NCBI GenBank assembly: GCA_938038165.1
Contig: CALHRB010000182.1
Location: 1 to 22,992, forward strand
DNA from: Candidatus Kapaibacterium sp.
GTDB taxonomy: Bacteria; Bacteroidota; Ignavibacteria; Kapaibacteriales; UBA2268
Reading direction: 5' to 3'
Length of the DNA stretch: 22,992 nt
Shown here: piece after piece, positions 15,215 through 22,992 of the stretch
Layout: each line of letters opens with the position of its first letter
How positions within the stretch are numbered: the stretch's first letter is position 1
The notes under the pieces: model-generated
Told to the model about the DNA's origin: nothing
The model's input: the letters and a program-made list of their open reading frames with translations, nothing else
Database searches by the model: none
Translations under genes and position numbers: made by a program

Positions 15215-15520
15215 ATGCAAAAAAAAATAATTCTTGAATTCCAACATTTTCACGGCTGTCCAAACGGACCTAAATTACTGAAAAACATAAAAGAGGCAAT
15301 TAAAGGATTGGATTACATTGAATTAATTGAAAGAATTGTTGATACAAACGAAAAAGCAAAGAAATATAAATTTCGGGGCTCACCGACTTTATTAATTAAT
15401 GGCAAAGATCTGGAAGGGCTGAAACCACCTGCAAGCCCCTCCCTCACCTGCAGATTTTATCCCAATGGTTTGCCCACACCTGAAGAAATAAGAGAAAAAA
15501 TTTTAAATAAAAACGAGTAG
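15215..15520 (+). CDS. Small thioredoxin-fold protein with CPN motif (alkylmercury-lyase-like)
   Basis: This encodes 101 residues with no signal peptide. The N-terminal strand runs into FHGCPNGPKL, with a single Cys15 at the place of the thioredoxin CxxC. Later comes FRGSPTLLINGKDLE, with the cis-Pro57 loop typical of thioredoxin folds, then Cys79 in LTCRFYPNG and a C-terminal helix (PTPEEIREKIL). This pattern matches small proteins often labelled thioredoxin- or alkylmercury-lyase-like. The missing second active-site Cys argues against ordinary disulphide reductase activity; Cys15 and Cys79 could bind a metal or form a redox pair. It starts directly after the stop of the HMA gene, which suggests a joint role in handling a thiophilic metal (inference). 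Confidence 0.75.
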   Translation: MQKKIILEFQHFHGCPNGPKLLKNIKEAIKGLDYIELIERIVDTNEKAKKYKFRGSPTLLINGKDLEGLKPPASPSLTCRFYPNGLPTPEEIREKILNKNE

Positions 15521-15527
15521 AAAAAAA

Positions 15528-15557
15528 AACAACCCTACTGTAAAAAGCAGGGTTGTT
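15528..15557. terminator. Bidirectional intrinsic terminator
   Basis: AACAACCCT (15528-15536) and AGGGTTGTT (15549-15557) form a perfect 9-bp stem. On the + strand it is followed by gacTTTTTaTTTT, ending the metal-protein pair. On the - strand the nine As at 15521-15529 give a T-run after the same stem, ending the ribonucleotide reductase gene, whose stop codon is at 15578-15580. Confidence 0.85.
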
Positions 15558-15577
15558 GACTTTTTATTTTGATGATA

Positions 15578-18500
15578 TTAAGAGCAACCACTTGTTGTTC
15601 CACAATCTTCGCAGACCGTGCAACTTCCGCTCCTTTTAACACGAATTGACCCGCACGAGACACATTGTTCGCCTGTATAGCCTGCCTGCTTTGCGGCAGC
15701 AGATTTCAGTTTGAAACCATTGCCGTTATGTTTGCCGTTTTGGAAATGAATATTAATATTTTCCGATTCCGGTTCGTAATCCTCTTCAATGCCGTCATTG
15801 ACTTCATTTTCAGTAGTATCATAATTTTCCAATCTTAGAGGCAAATTTTCATCTGTATTTGAATTCTCGTTATTAGGATTATGGTTTTTATCAACTGGGT
15901 CTTCGTCAACAGCTTTCACATGGACAAAATCACTTCTTTTCAAATAATCATAACCGATTGAGCGGAAAACATAGTCAAGAATTGAGGTAGCATTTTTTAT
16001 TGCTTCGTGTCCTGTAACAGGACCAGCAGGTTCGAAGCGGGTAAAGGTAAATGTATCAACCAATTCTTCCAGTGGTATTCCGTATTGAAGAGCTTTCGAA
16101 GCAAGCACCGCAAAGCAATTCATCAATCCTTTGAAAGAAGCTCCTTCTTTATACATGTCAATAAAAATTTCGCCAAGAGTTCCATCTTCGTATTCACCAG
16201 TTCTAAGGTAAACTTTATGCCCGCCAACGTAAGCCTCCCTAACATAACCTTTTCTTCGTTTAGGCAGTCTGCGTCTTTCCGGAGTATAAGTTTGATTTTT
16301 AATAATTTGTTCCTGAACCTCTTTCGGTCCAATAGTCTCATCGAGGGAATCTTCATCTCCAATCATAACGACTTCGTCTAATCCGTCATAGTTTGATGAA
16401 TTGAGCGGTTGAGAAAGTTTGGAGCCGTCACGATAGATGGCAATTGCTTTCAGCATCATTTTCCATGATTCAAGATATACCTCGCCAATATTATCAATAG
16501 TGGCTTCAGCCGGCATGTTAACGGTTTTAGAAATAGCCCCCGTAATAAATGGTTGAGCGGCTGCCATAATCCTGACATGTGCCATGTACGGAATATATCT
16601 CTGACCGTTCTTACCGCATTTATTGGCTGTATCGAAAATTGGAAGATGTTCTTCCCTGAGATTGGGAGCTCCTTCGAGCATCATAGTTCCGCAAACATAA
16701 TCGTTTGCTCTTTCAATTTCTTCTGCAGTAAATCCAAGCCAACCGAGCATGTCGAAAGTAGGATTATTCAACTGTTCCTCTGTCATACCAAGTTTTTTGC
16801 AGAAATCTTCCCCGAGAATATATTTGTTAAAGGCAAATTTGATGTCAAAAACATTATCAAGCTCTGATTCAATTTGCATGATTTTTTCATCTGTAAAGCC
16901 CTTTGCTTTTAATGTCTTGTGGTTAATTGAGGGACAACCGATAAGTGTTCCGTGACCTTTTGAATACTTTTCGATTTCTTCAATTTGCTTATCGCTGTAG
17001 CCCAGCTTTGTTAAAGCCATTCTTACAGACTGATTCACAATTTTGAAATAACCACCTCCGGCAAGTTTTTTGAATTTCACAATGGCAAAATCAGGCTCAA
17101 TTCCTGTTGTATCGCAGTCCATAATTAATCCGATAGTTCCCGTCGGAGCAAGAACAGTAACTTGAGCATTTCTATAACCATATTGCTCACCAAGCGAAAG
17201 AGCTTTGTCCCAAACTTCCTTGGCAGACTGCAGTAAATAATCAGGGCAGTATTTTGGATTAATGCCCATTGGTTTGATTGTTAATCCTTCATATTCTTCA
17301 GGATCTGCATTATAAACTGCTCTTCTATGGTTTCTGATAACTCTTAGCATTGACTCTCTGTTCAATTCGAATTTTGGAAAAGGCGAGAGTTCCTTTGCCA
17401 TTTCAGCTGATGTTGCATAGCTCTCACCGGTCATAATCGCAGTGATGGCACCTGTCATTGCTAAGGCTTCGGGAGAGTCGTAAGGAATTCCATTCACCAT
17501 CAATAAAGTACCAAGATTAGCATAACCCAAACCAAGCGTTCTGAATTCATAGCTTAATTGAGCAACACTTTTTGAGGGGAATTGTGCCATAAGGACGGAA
17601 ATTTCGAGAACAATAGTCCATAACTTTACTGCGTGACGGAAGCTTTCAACATCGAAAACATATCTACTTTCATCGTAAAATTTCATAAGATTTAAGCTTG
17701 CAAGATTGCAAGCAGTATCGTCAAGGAACATATATTCACTGCAAGGATTACTTGCGTTGATTCTTCCTGATTTTGGACAAGTGTGCCACTCATTAATAGT
17801 TGTATCGAACTGCAAGCCCGGGTCTGCTGATTTCCATGCTGCCAAATTTATTTTGTCCCATAAGTATTTGGCTTGAACTGTTTTTGTCGTTTCTCCGGTG
17901 GTTCTGAATTTTAATTCCCACAAACCATCATTTTCAAGGATTTGCATAAAATTATTTGTGATTCGGACAGAATTATTGGAATTTTGACCGCTCACCGTAA
18001 GGTACGCTTCTCCTTCGTAGTGAGTGTTGTAAACATCAAAATTGAAATCAGTAATGCCCTGTTCGAGAAGTGAGATAACCCTTACAATATAATTTAATGG
18101 AACGCCGGAATGCAAGGCTTTTTGGATTAGATTAGATAATTTTTTATTTGTTTTTCTGTCGGTTCCTCGATTTTTTGCTTCATTAACAATGGCATTCAGA
18201 TATGCTGCGTTGATTCTGGAGCCAGTAACGATAGCCGCAACTTTTTCTTCTTCTTTTGCTTTCCAATCAATAAATTGCTCGATATCGGGATGGTCTATAT
18301 CAACAATTACCATTTTAGCAGCTCTGCGAGTAGTTCCACCAGATTTGATAGCTCCAGCAGCCCTGTCGAAAATTTTAAGGAAACTCATTAGTCCTGATGA
18401 TTTTCCGCCTCCCGATAGTGTTTCGCCTTCTCCTCTTAGATTAGAAAAATTGGTTCCTGTTCCACTTCCAAACTTGAATATCCTTGCTTCTCTGAGTGCT

Positions 18501-19102
18501 AAATCGAAAATGCCCCCTTCATTCAATAAATCATCTTTGATTGATTGAATGAAACAGGCATGAGGCTGTGGTCTGCTGTAAGCATCTTTCGATTGTGATA
18601 ATTTCTTTGTTTTTGGGTCAACATAATAATGCCCCTGTTTATTTCCTGTTATGCCATATGCCCAGTGAAGCCCTGTATTAAACCATTGAGGTGAATTTGG
18701 AGCAGCCATCTGATTAAGCAACATATAAGAAATTTCATCATAAAAATTCTGAGCATCTTCTTGAGAACTGAAATAGTTATATTCTTTGCCCCAATGTGTC
18801 CATGTCCCGGCAAGACGGTGAACAACCTGCTTCAAAGAGTTCTCGGAGCCAAGTTTTGGTTTTCCATTTTTGTCGTAAATAATTTTTCCCGCTTTGTTTC
18901 TTTGCGGCACACCAGTTTTTCGGAAATATTTTTGTGCAAGAATATCAGTTGCCATCTGCGACCATTGAACCGGTACCTCAATATTGTCCATCTGAAATAC
19001 AATCGAGCCGTCCGGATTTTTCATTGTTGAGCTTTTCCTGGTAAACTCAAGCATATCGAAGACATTTTTACAGCCTTTTGTAAATCGTTTATCAATTTTC
19101 AC
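15578..19102 (-). CDS. nrdJ: Vitamin B12-dependent (class II) ribonucleotide reductase
   Basis: The enzyme makes deoxyribonucleotides using adenosylcobalamin to generate a thiyl radical and works with or without oxygen. The 1174-residue protein carries the class II core: Cys183 (PHACFIQS) and Cys465 (DTACNLASLNL) as the reducible pair, and NPCSE (452-456) with radical Cys454 and Glu456, spaced 11 residues from Cys465 as in characterised NrdJ. Further blocks include PTGTIGLIMDCDTTGIEPDFA and YVCGTMMLEGAP. A C-terminal extension with an acidic spacer ends in a zinc-ribbon-like CVSC...CTVCEDCGTTSGCS, typical of the long bacterial form. The start is GTG at 19102, preceded by gagg about 6 bases away. 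The 89-base upstream gap is too short for a full cobalamin riboswitch. Confidence 0.95.
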   Translation of the reverse strand: MKIDKRFTKGCKNVFDMLEFTRKSSTMKNPDGSIVFQMDNIEVPVQWSQMATDILAQKYFRKTGVPQRNKAGKIIYDKNGKPKLGSENSLKQVVHRLAGTWTHWGKEYNYFSSQEDAQNFYDEISYMLLNQMAAPNSPQWFNTGLHWAYGITGNKQGHYYVDPKTKKLSQSKDAYSRPQPHACFIQSIKDDLLNEGGIFDLALREARIFKFGSGTGTNFSNLRGEGETLSGGGKSSGLMSFLKIFDRAAGAIKSGGTTRRAAKMVIVDIDHPDIEQFIDWKAKEEEKVAAIVTGSRINAAYLNAIVNEAKNRGTDRKTNKKLSNLIQKALHSGVPLNYIVRVISLLEQGITDFNFDVYNTHYEGEAYLTVSGQNSNNSVRITNNFMQILENDGLWELKFRTTGETTKTVQAKYLWDKINLAAWKSADPGLQFDTTINEWHTCPKSGRINASNPCSEYMFLDDTACNLASLNLMKFYDESRYVFDVESFRHAVKLWTIVLEISVLMAQFPSKSVAQLSYEFRTLGLGYANLGTLLMVNGIPYDSPEALAMTGAITAIMTGESYATSAEMAKELSPFPKFELNRESMLRVIRNHRRAVYNADPEEYEGLTIKPMGINPKYCPDYLLQSAKEVWDKALSLGEQYGYRNAQVTVLAPTGTIGLIMDCDTTGIEPDFAIVKFKKLAGGGYFKIVNQSVRMALTKLGYSDKQIEEIEKYSKGHGTLIGCPSINHKTLKAKGFTDEKIMQIESELDNVFDIKFAFNKYILGEDFCKKLGMTEEQLNNPTFDMLGWLGFTAEEIERANDYVCGTMMLEGAPNLREEHLPIFDTANKCGKNGQRYIPYMAHVRIMAAAQPFITGAISKTVNMPAEATIDNIGEVYLESWKMMLKAIAIYRDGSKLSQPLNSSNYDGLDEVVMIGDEDSLDETIGPKEVQEQIIKNQTYTPERRRLPKRRKGYVREAYVGGHKVYLRTGEYEDGTLGEIFIDMYKEGASFKGLMNCFAVLASKALQYGIPLEELVDTFTFTRFEPAGPVTGHEAIKNATSILDYVFRSIGYDYLKRSDFVHVKAVDEDPVDKNHNPNNENSNTDENLPLRLENYDTTENEVNDGIEEDYEPESENINIHFQNGKHNGNGFKLKSAAAKQAGYTGEQCVSCGSIRVKRSGSCTVCEDCGTTSGCS

Positions 19103-19135
19103 TTTGACCTCGTTATTTTTTAATTATATTATTAG

Positions 19136-19165
19136 AAAAAAAAACATAGCAGAAGCATTTCTGTT
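19136..19165 (-). terminator. Weak intrinsic terminator after the SIMPL-domain gene
   Basis: Reading the - strand, CAGAA-ATGC-TTCTG (19163-19150) forms a short hairpin, extendable by a G-T and an A-T pair. After a 3-base spacer comes a run of nine Ts (complement of As 19136-19144). It lies 27 bases after the stop of the SIMPL gene and upstream of the ribonucleotide reductase start. This suggests the reductase is transcribed separately or receives only partial read-through. Confidence 0.45.
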
Positions 19166-19191
19166 CATATAAATAATAGGCTCTTAAATAG

Positions 19192-19938
19192 TTATTTTAT
19201 TGTAAAATCGATAGTTACAACGGATTTAATGGTTTTTTCTATTGAACTTAAATCATACTCGCCCCAATCAGAGACAGTAGTAGAATATAATGGAGTAATT
19301 TGAAAAACACCCTGCATGGCAGATTTCATTGGACCGACATCGCCTCCACTGCTTTTTGCCAGTTGCTCGGCTCGCTGCTTTGCGTCTTTTGCTGCATCTC
19401 CCAGCATTTCTATTTTCAAATCATTGAGTTTTGTATAATAAAATTGCGGAGGATTGGAATAAATCTCCAGACCGTCTTTGATTAAAGAGGTTGCTTCGCC
19501 AGAAATTTGGTTAATCAGCTTGACATTCTCTGATGTGATGCTAACTGTCTGCGTTAGTTCGTAACTGTCTATTTGTCCGGTGGAATAGCCTTCTGTGGTA
19601 TATCGAAAATTTTTAATAGTGCTTATGGATGAAGTTGTTATTTTTGATGCATCTATACCTTTAGATTGAAGATAGTTGATAAATTTTGCTATGTCTTTTT
19701 GAAGCTTTTCATAAGCTGATGTCATATCTGACGAACGAACAGATATTGTCCCGCTCCAAATTGCAAGATCTGAAATAATGTTCTTCTCGGCATAACCCTT
19801 TACGGTTATAGTTTTATCTGACATTTTTATGTTGCTCAAAGTAACAGCAAGAATAATCGCCGCTATAATAAAACCAGCTCCTAAGGAAATTCCAAGGAGA
19901 AACAGTCCGCTTTTAACGGATGTATATTCTGTTGACAT
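19192..19938 (-). CDS. SIMPL-domain (DUF541) membrane-anchored protein
   Basis: This encodes 248 residues. The ATG at 19938 is preferred to the TTG at 19950 because the run of Gs just upstream serves as ribosome binding site and because the extension would add only MGGK. One N-terminal transmembrane segment (about residues 11-34, LFLLGISLGAGFIIAAIILA region) anchors a large periplasmic part. That part has the SIMPL pattern: TITVKGYAEKNIISDLAIWSGTISV, SKGIDASKITTSSIST, a repeat of the beta-strand set, then AAKDAKQRAEQLAKSSGG and a final VVTIDFTIK strand. The family (BP26/OMP28, YggE) has been linked to oxidative and envelope stress and forms oligomeric rings in some members; the molecular role is not established. 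The neighbour downstream is nrdJ, separated by a weak terminator. Confidence 0.85.
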   Translation of the reverse strand: MSTEYTSVKSGLFLLGISLGAGFIIAAIILAVTLSNIKMSDKTITVKGYAEKNIISDLAIWSGTISVRSSDMTSAYEKLQKDIAKFINYLQSKGIDASKITTSSISTIKNFRYTTEGYSTGQIDSYELTQTVSITSENVKLINQISGEATSLIKDGLEIYSNPPQFYYTKLNDLKIEMLGDAAKDAKQRAEQLAKSSGGDVGPMKSAMQGVFQITPLYSTTVSDWGEYDLSSIEKTIKSVVTIDFTIK

Positions 19939-19950
19939 CTTCCCCCCCAA

Positions 19951-20192
19951 AGAAATATGTTTTAAAATTATACTGCATCACGAAAATAATTAACTTTCCA
20001 ATAATTTTCAAGTTAATAAAAATATAATTTTTTGTGAAGACAAAGTTTTCAACAGCAGAGCCCTGGAACTGCCTCGAAATAGTAAGTATAAGAAAAATAA
20101 TTATTTATATTAATTAACTACTTTTCCACACAATAAAAATGAGATTTTTTATTAAATTTTCTTGAATTATCAAGTTTTTCTAATGAAAATTA
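19951..20192. other. Intergenic region upstream of the SIMPL gene, nothing clear
   Basis: There are 242 bases between the dehydrogenase gene and the SIMPL gene, both on the - strand. It is AT-rich with no open frame of note. A 5-bp hairpin (20161-20174) is followed by Ts only in the + direction, where nothing upstream needs ending. It presumably holds the SIMPL promoter, but no perfect TAnnTTTG element was seen. Confidence 0.4.
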
Positions 20193-21317
20193 TTATAAAA
20201 CAGTTTTAATATAATTAAGGCCTCTCTCGGCTTGATAATTAATCATAAAATCAAAACAGTTTTCATCTTCTCCTATGAATTCTGGTGGGGAGATTCCCTT
20301 CCTGTTAAATTTTCCCGAAAGCACGAGTTCAACTGCAGCAGTGCAGGCAAATCCTGTAGTTCTTGCCATTGAGGAATCGTCATTTTGAAAATCTTTTCTA
20401 TCAAATAAATTGTATATAAACTTATGCTCTTTGTCATTCTTTTTACCTGATATTTCAATCTTCATCACAGTAAATTCATCATCGTCTTTTTCAAGTTTCC
20501 AATCTTTGAAGAGAATATTTGCAGTGAAGTCAATCGGCTTTATTTTTTGATCATTAATTTCAATAGATTCTTCACTTAAAAAACCAGTTGCTTTTAATGC
20601 TTTAATCAATTCAATATGCCCGGGGTATCTTAAAGTTTTCTCTTTCATATTTGGAATATTCATCGTCTTTATAAGGCTTCTAAGCCCATCAGTATTAAAA
20701 GCTTCCAGGCTTCCAATACCATCAAAATTTATTATTTCAGCATCAGATAGAGCAGGTTTTTTGACTTCATAACCATTTTCGACATATCGAGCTTCTCGTG
20801 TATATTCCTCGAGAACGTCAATTGGTGAAAAAGGTGCCTTGTATTGAAAATATAATTTGCGTTCGAATGGCAAGCCACCAACATAACATACAAAATCACT
20901 GACAACCATCATTTTGTTATGGTATCCAAGTATAAGGTTACTCATACCCGGAGCTACTCCACAATCAACAACAGCTGTAACGTTATTACTTTTTGCCAAT
21001 TCGTCCAATAGAAAACAATCCTCAGGAAAAAAAGAAATATCTACAACATTTTTTCCTTCTTCTATTATTGCTTTGAGGGTTTTGAAACCCATAAATCCCG
21101 GCACTGCACCAACAACCAAGTCATAATCCTTAATCAGATATTTAATGGTATCGGAATTACTCAAATTTGATTTTATTGTATTAATTTTGGGATATTTAGC
21201 CAAAAAATTGAGATTATTGTCATTAATATCAACAGAGGTAACATTATGAACCTTACTTAAATCCTTTGCAATAGTTCTGCCGACCATACCGGCACCCAAA
21301 ACAATTAAATTGCTCAT
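20193..21317 (-). CDS. Saccharopine dehydrogenase / lysine 6-dehydrogenase-like oxidoreductase
   Basis: This encodes a 374-residue NAD(P)-dependent enzyme. The N-terminal Rossmann fold begins LIVLGAGMVGR (4-14) with the GxGxxG motif, and an acidic VDIND follows strand 2. DCGVAPGMSNLILGY, LRYPGHIELI, SSMARTTGFACTAAVEL and the tail RKGISPPEFIGEDENCF match the lysine 6-dehydrogenase branch of the saccharopine dehydrogenase family rather than the longer saccharopine-forming enzymes. A role in lysine oxidation or a related amino acid/iminium reduction is likely but the substrate is not proven. The gene starts 4 bases after the NifU-like gene and is the last of the mrp operon. No other lysine-pathway gene is visible nearby. 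Confidence 0.85.
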   Translation of the reverse strand: MSNLIVLGAGMVGRTIAKDLSKVHNVTSVDINDNNLNFLAKYPKINTIKSNLSNSDTIKYLIKDYDLVVGAVPGFMGFKTLKAIIEEGKNVVDISFFPEDCFLLDELAKSNNVTAVVDCGVAPGMSNLILGYHNKMMVVSDFVCYVGGLPFERKLYFQYKAPFSPIDVLEEYTREARYVENGYEVKKPALSDAEIINFDGIGSLEAFNTDGLRSLIKTMNIPNMKEKTLRYPGHIELIKALKATGFLSEESIEINDQKIKPIDFTANILFKDWKLEKDDDEFTVMKIEISGKKNDKEHKFIYNLFDRKDFQNDDSSMARTTGFACTAAVELVLSGKFNRKGISPPEFIGEDENCFDFMINYQAERGLNYIKTVL

Positions 21318-21321
21318 GATT

Positions 21322-21567
21322 TTATTTAACCTCCATTACTCTTTCTATTTCACTTATTTCATTTCTTAAAGATCTAAGAATCCCTGCTTGAAGAGTCATT
21401 GATGATAATGGACATGTCTTGCAATTACCAAGCAATCGCACGTTAACATATCGTTGTTTTTTATCATATTCAACAAATTCTACATCTCCGTCATCTTCCT
21501 GCAAAACAGGCCGAATTCTGTCAATTATTTCTTGAATTCTTTTCTCAATGTCCTCAATTTCATTCAT
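21322..21567 (-). CDS. NifU-like (NifU C-terminal domain) Fe-S cluster scaffold
   Basis: This is an 81-residue single-domain Nfu-type protein that can hold and pass on a 4Fe-4S cluster. It shows the family start helix (IEKRIQEIIDRIRPVLQEDDGDVEFVE region) and the cluster motif GNCKTCPLS with Cys49 and Cys52, followed by the helix TLQAGILRSLRNEI and the terminal strand IERVMEVK. The length equals the isolated domain, so it is complete. It starts 2 bases after the stop of mrp and is followed after 4 bases by the dehydrogenase gene, so all three share one transcript. The adjacency to an Mrp-type carrier supports a role in Fe-S cluster delivery. Confidence 0.92.
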   Translation of the reverse strand: MNEIEDIEKRIQEIIDRIRPVLQEDDGDVEFVEYDKKQRYVNVRLLGNCKTCPLSSMTLQAGILRSLRNEISEIERVMEVK

Positions 21568-21569
21568 TT

Positions 21570-22676
21570 CTATATCTCAATTTTGAGAGAAGGTGAGGAT
21601 ATAAGGGCATAATTGTGCTTTCTTACTTCCGAAATTAAGTTGCTGACAACCTTTTTAATAACTTCACCCTGATGACCTGCATTATCCCGCAATATGATTG
21701 GTTTGCCTCCATCGTTTGCTTCACGCATATTAATGTCAAGAGGGACTTCGCCAAGGAAATTGATGTTATTCTCTTCGGCAACACTTTTTCCACCGCCTTG
21801 TCCGAAAATGTAATATTTTTTCCCAGGAATATCTGGAGGCACAAAGTAACTCATGTTTTCAATGATGCCAAGAATATCAACATTCACTCTTCGGAACATA
21901 GCAATTGACCTTCGGACGTCAGCAACAGCAATTTCTTGTGGCGTTGTTACAATAACAGCACCGGTCAGCGGAATTTTCTGTGTCAAAGTCAATTGTATAT
22001 CGCCTGTTCCCGGAGGTAAGTCAAACACAAGAAAATCAAGATTTCCCCAGTCAAGTTGTTCGAAAAGCATCGAAAAATATCCGGCAAGCATAGGTCCCCT
22101 TAGGATTGCTGCTTCATTCCTGCTTAACATAAAACCCATTGAAGCAATTTTAATACCATACTTTTCGTTTGGAAAAGCCAATGTTTTGCCATCTTCGGTT
22201 TCATAAACCTGAAAGGGCTCTTCATTAATACCAAACATAGTAGGTTGGCTCGGACCGTAAACATCACCATCGAGAATTCCAACTTTTGCACCTCTCAATG
22301 ATAATGCACCAGCTATATTAGAAGCAATGGCAGATTTGCCGACCCCACCTTTGCCTGAGGCAACTGCTATAATGTTTTTTACACCGGTAAGCAAGTTGCT
22401 GTTTCTCGGCGGCATCGGTTTTTCGGAAAAAATTATATCGCTTTCGATATCAGGATCTAATTTGGCTAATTCTTCGGCACATCTGTTATTAATTTCTTCG
22501 GCAACCCACAAAATTGGCTGAACCAGTTCAATATGGATTTCGACATAATCTTTTTTATTTTTATCTTTAAGAAAAAGTATCTTTTGAATTGCATCAAGCT
22601 CCACTAAATTTTTATTTAAATCCGGATCAATCACATTAGAAAGAGCCTGTTTGATTTTTTCATCGGTTAAATTCAT
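21570..22676 (-). CDS. mrp: Mrp/NBP35-family Fe-S cluster carrier P-loop ATPase
   Basis: This 368-residue protein (also called ApbC) carries Fe-S clusters to target proteins. An N-terminal MIP18/DUF59 domain (about 5-85, with VIDPDL at 15-20) precedes the MinD-like ATPase: deviant Walker A SGKGGVGKS (107-115), LDGDVYGPSQPTM (135-147), VFDLPPGTGDIQLTL (217-231) and VTTPQEIAVADVRRS. The segment NMSYFVPPDIP (274-284) lies where many Mrp proteins have the cluster-binding CxxC; both Cys are absent, as in other Bacteroidota homologues with an FTPAELP-type sequence there. The cluster, if bound, would need other ligands or the partner NifU-like protein encoded 2 bases downstream. It is the first gene of the operon and divergent from tRNA-Glu. 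Confidence 0.93.
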   Translation of the reverse strand: MNLTDEKIKQALSNVIDPDLNKNLVELDAIQKILFLKDKNKKDYVEIHIELVQPILWVAEEINNRCAEELAKLDPDIESDIIFSEKPMPPRNSNLLTGVKNIIAVASGKGGVGKSAIASNIAGALSLRGAKVGILDGDVYGPSQPTMFGINEEPFQVYETEDGKTLAFPNEKYGIKIASMGFMLSRNEAAILRGPMLAGYFSMLFEQLDWGNLDFLVFDLPPGTGDIQLTLTQKIPLTGAVIVTTPQEIAVADVRRSIAMFRRVNVDILGIIENMSYFVPPDIPGKKYYIFGQGGGKSVAEENNINFLGEVPLDINMREANDGGKPIILRDNAGHQGEVIKKVVSNLISEVRKHNYALISSPSLKIEI

Positions 22677-22780
22677 TAATCTTACTCAAGAATAAAAAAC
22701 AAATTAAACCAACTTAACGAAAATGAAAATATTAGATTGTAGTTAATCATAATTGCATTTTGATGAAAATATTTAATTTT

Positions 22781-22811
22781 TTTGAAAAAAAGAAATAATT
22801 TCATATTTTTG
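22781..22811 (+). promoter_or_regulatory. Bacteroidota-type promoter for tRNA-Glu
   Basis: TTTG (22781-22784) and TATTTTTG (22804-22811) are separated by 19 bases, matching the TTTG-N19-TAnnTTTG promoter of the Bacteroidota primary sigma factor. Transcription would start near 22818, about 14 bases before the tRNA. This is the best promoter match in the window. Confidence 0.7.
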
Positions 22812-22831
22812 TAGTCTTGTTTTTTTCAAAT

Positions 22832-22903
22832 GGCCCCATCGACTAATGGATAGGTCACCACCCTTTCACGGTGGCAGTACGGGTTCGAATCCCGTTGGGG
22901 TCA
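22832..22903 (+). tRNA. tRNA-Glu (anticodon UUC)
   Basis: This is a 72-nt cloverleaf. The acceptor arm GGCCCCA (22832-22838) pairs with TGGGGTC (22896-22902) with one G-T wobble, and discriminator A is at 22903. The anticodon stem CCACC/GGTGG encloses the loop CTTTCAC, with anticodon TTC at 22865-22867, reading GAA/GAG. The T-arm is CGGGTTCGAATCCCG. CCA is not encoded (CAA follows). The 89 bases after it to the window end show no further gene. Confidence 0.97.
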
Positions 22904-22992
22904 CAATAGTTTTAACTTGATTCTTTTCTATTTCTACAGCTATTTTTTTTAAATTTGTTATTTCAATTTTTCCATCAAATCTATAATTATTT

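Noticed and set aside
15215..15520. Calling the small thioredoxin-fold protein a true alkylmercury lyase (MerB)
   Set aside because: At 101 residues it is far shorter than MerB and no mer genes are nearby; only the fold-level resemblance is supported.
19103..19191. Possible cobalamin riboswitch upstream of the B12-dependent ribonucleotide reductase
   Set aside because: The gap is only 89 bases, is AT-rich and contains a terminator-like hairpin for the upstream gene; no conserved B12-box could be seen.
20161..20179. Hairpin CTTGA-ATTA-TCAAG followed by Ts
   Set aside because: The T-run lies on the + side, but no + strand gene is upstream; for the - strand dehydrogenase gene it has no T-run. 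The stem is only 5 bp.

Overview
The window is AT-rich chromosomal DNA from a Gram-negative bacterium of the Bacteroidota / Ignavibacteria / Kapabacteria side of the FCB group. The evidence is: a secreted subtilase with a C-terminal type IX secretion (T9SS type A) sorting domain; a second secreted beta-helix protein with a divergent version of that domain; outer-membrane beta-barrel proteins; an Mrp protein lacking the usual CxxC in the way Bacteroidota homologues do; tRNA genes without encoded CCA; and TAnnTTTG-type -7 promoter elements upstream of both tRNAs. I cannot name a species.

Layout. 1-914 (+): the tail of a probable outer-membrane beta-barrel protein, then a small lipoprotein. 915-1652: mostly non-coding, holding the remnant of a secreted-protein gene without a usable start codon. 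1653-4329 (+): infC (IF-3), read from a TTG start, followed not by rpmI-rplT but by an effectorless AAA/STAND-like ATPase with a helical-repeat C-terminus. 4364-4452 (+): tRNA-Ser(GCU). 4466-5740 (-): a stand-alone nuoD converging on that tRNA. 5817-6638 (-): an outer-membrane barrel protein. 6698-8080 (+): rsmB, overlapping by 4 bases the end of the next unit.

8077-13230 (-) reads as one operon: hslV, hslU, a 78-residue Cys-rich protein of unknown function, and the T9SS subtilase, the last two separated by one base. 13348-15520 (+): a secreted beta-helix protein, then a tightly coupled pair made of an exported heavy-metal-associated (MerP/CopZ-like) protein and a thioredoxin-fold CPN-motif protein, ending at a bidirectional terminator. 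15578-19102 (-): class II (adenosylcobalamin-dependent) ribonucleotide reductase, preceded by a SIMPL-domain membrane protein (19192-19938, -). 20193-22676 (-): an operon mrp - NifU-like scaffold - saccharopine/lysine dehydrogenase-like enzyme with gaps of 2 and 4 bases. 22832-22903 (+): tRNA-Glu(UUC).

Most genes are housekeeping: translation initiation, rRNA methylation, cytosolic proteolysis, deoxynucleotide synthesis, Fe-S cluster handling and respiration. I see no phage, insertion sequence, CRISPR array or complete defence island. The items most worth a second look are the Cys-rich protein tied to hslVU and the subtilase, the metal-binding/thioredoxin-like pair, the infC-ATPase pairing, and the mrp-nifU-dehydrogenase operon.
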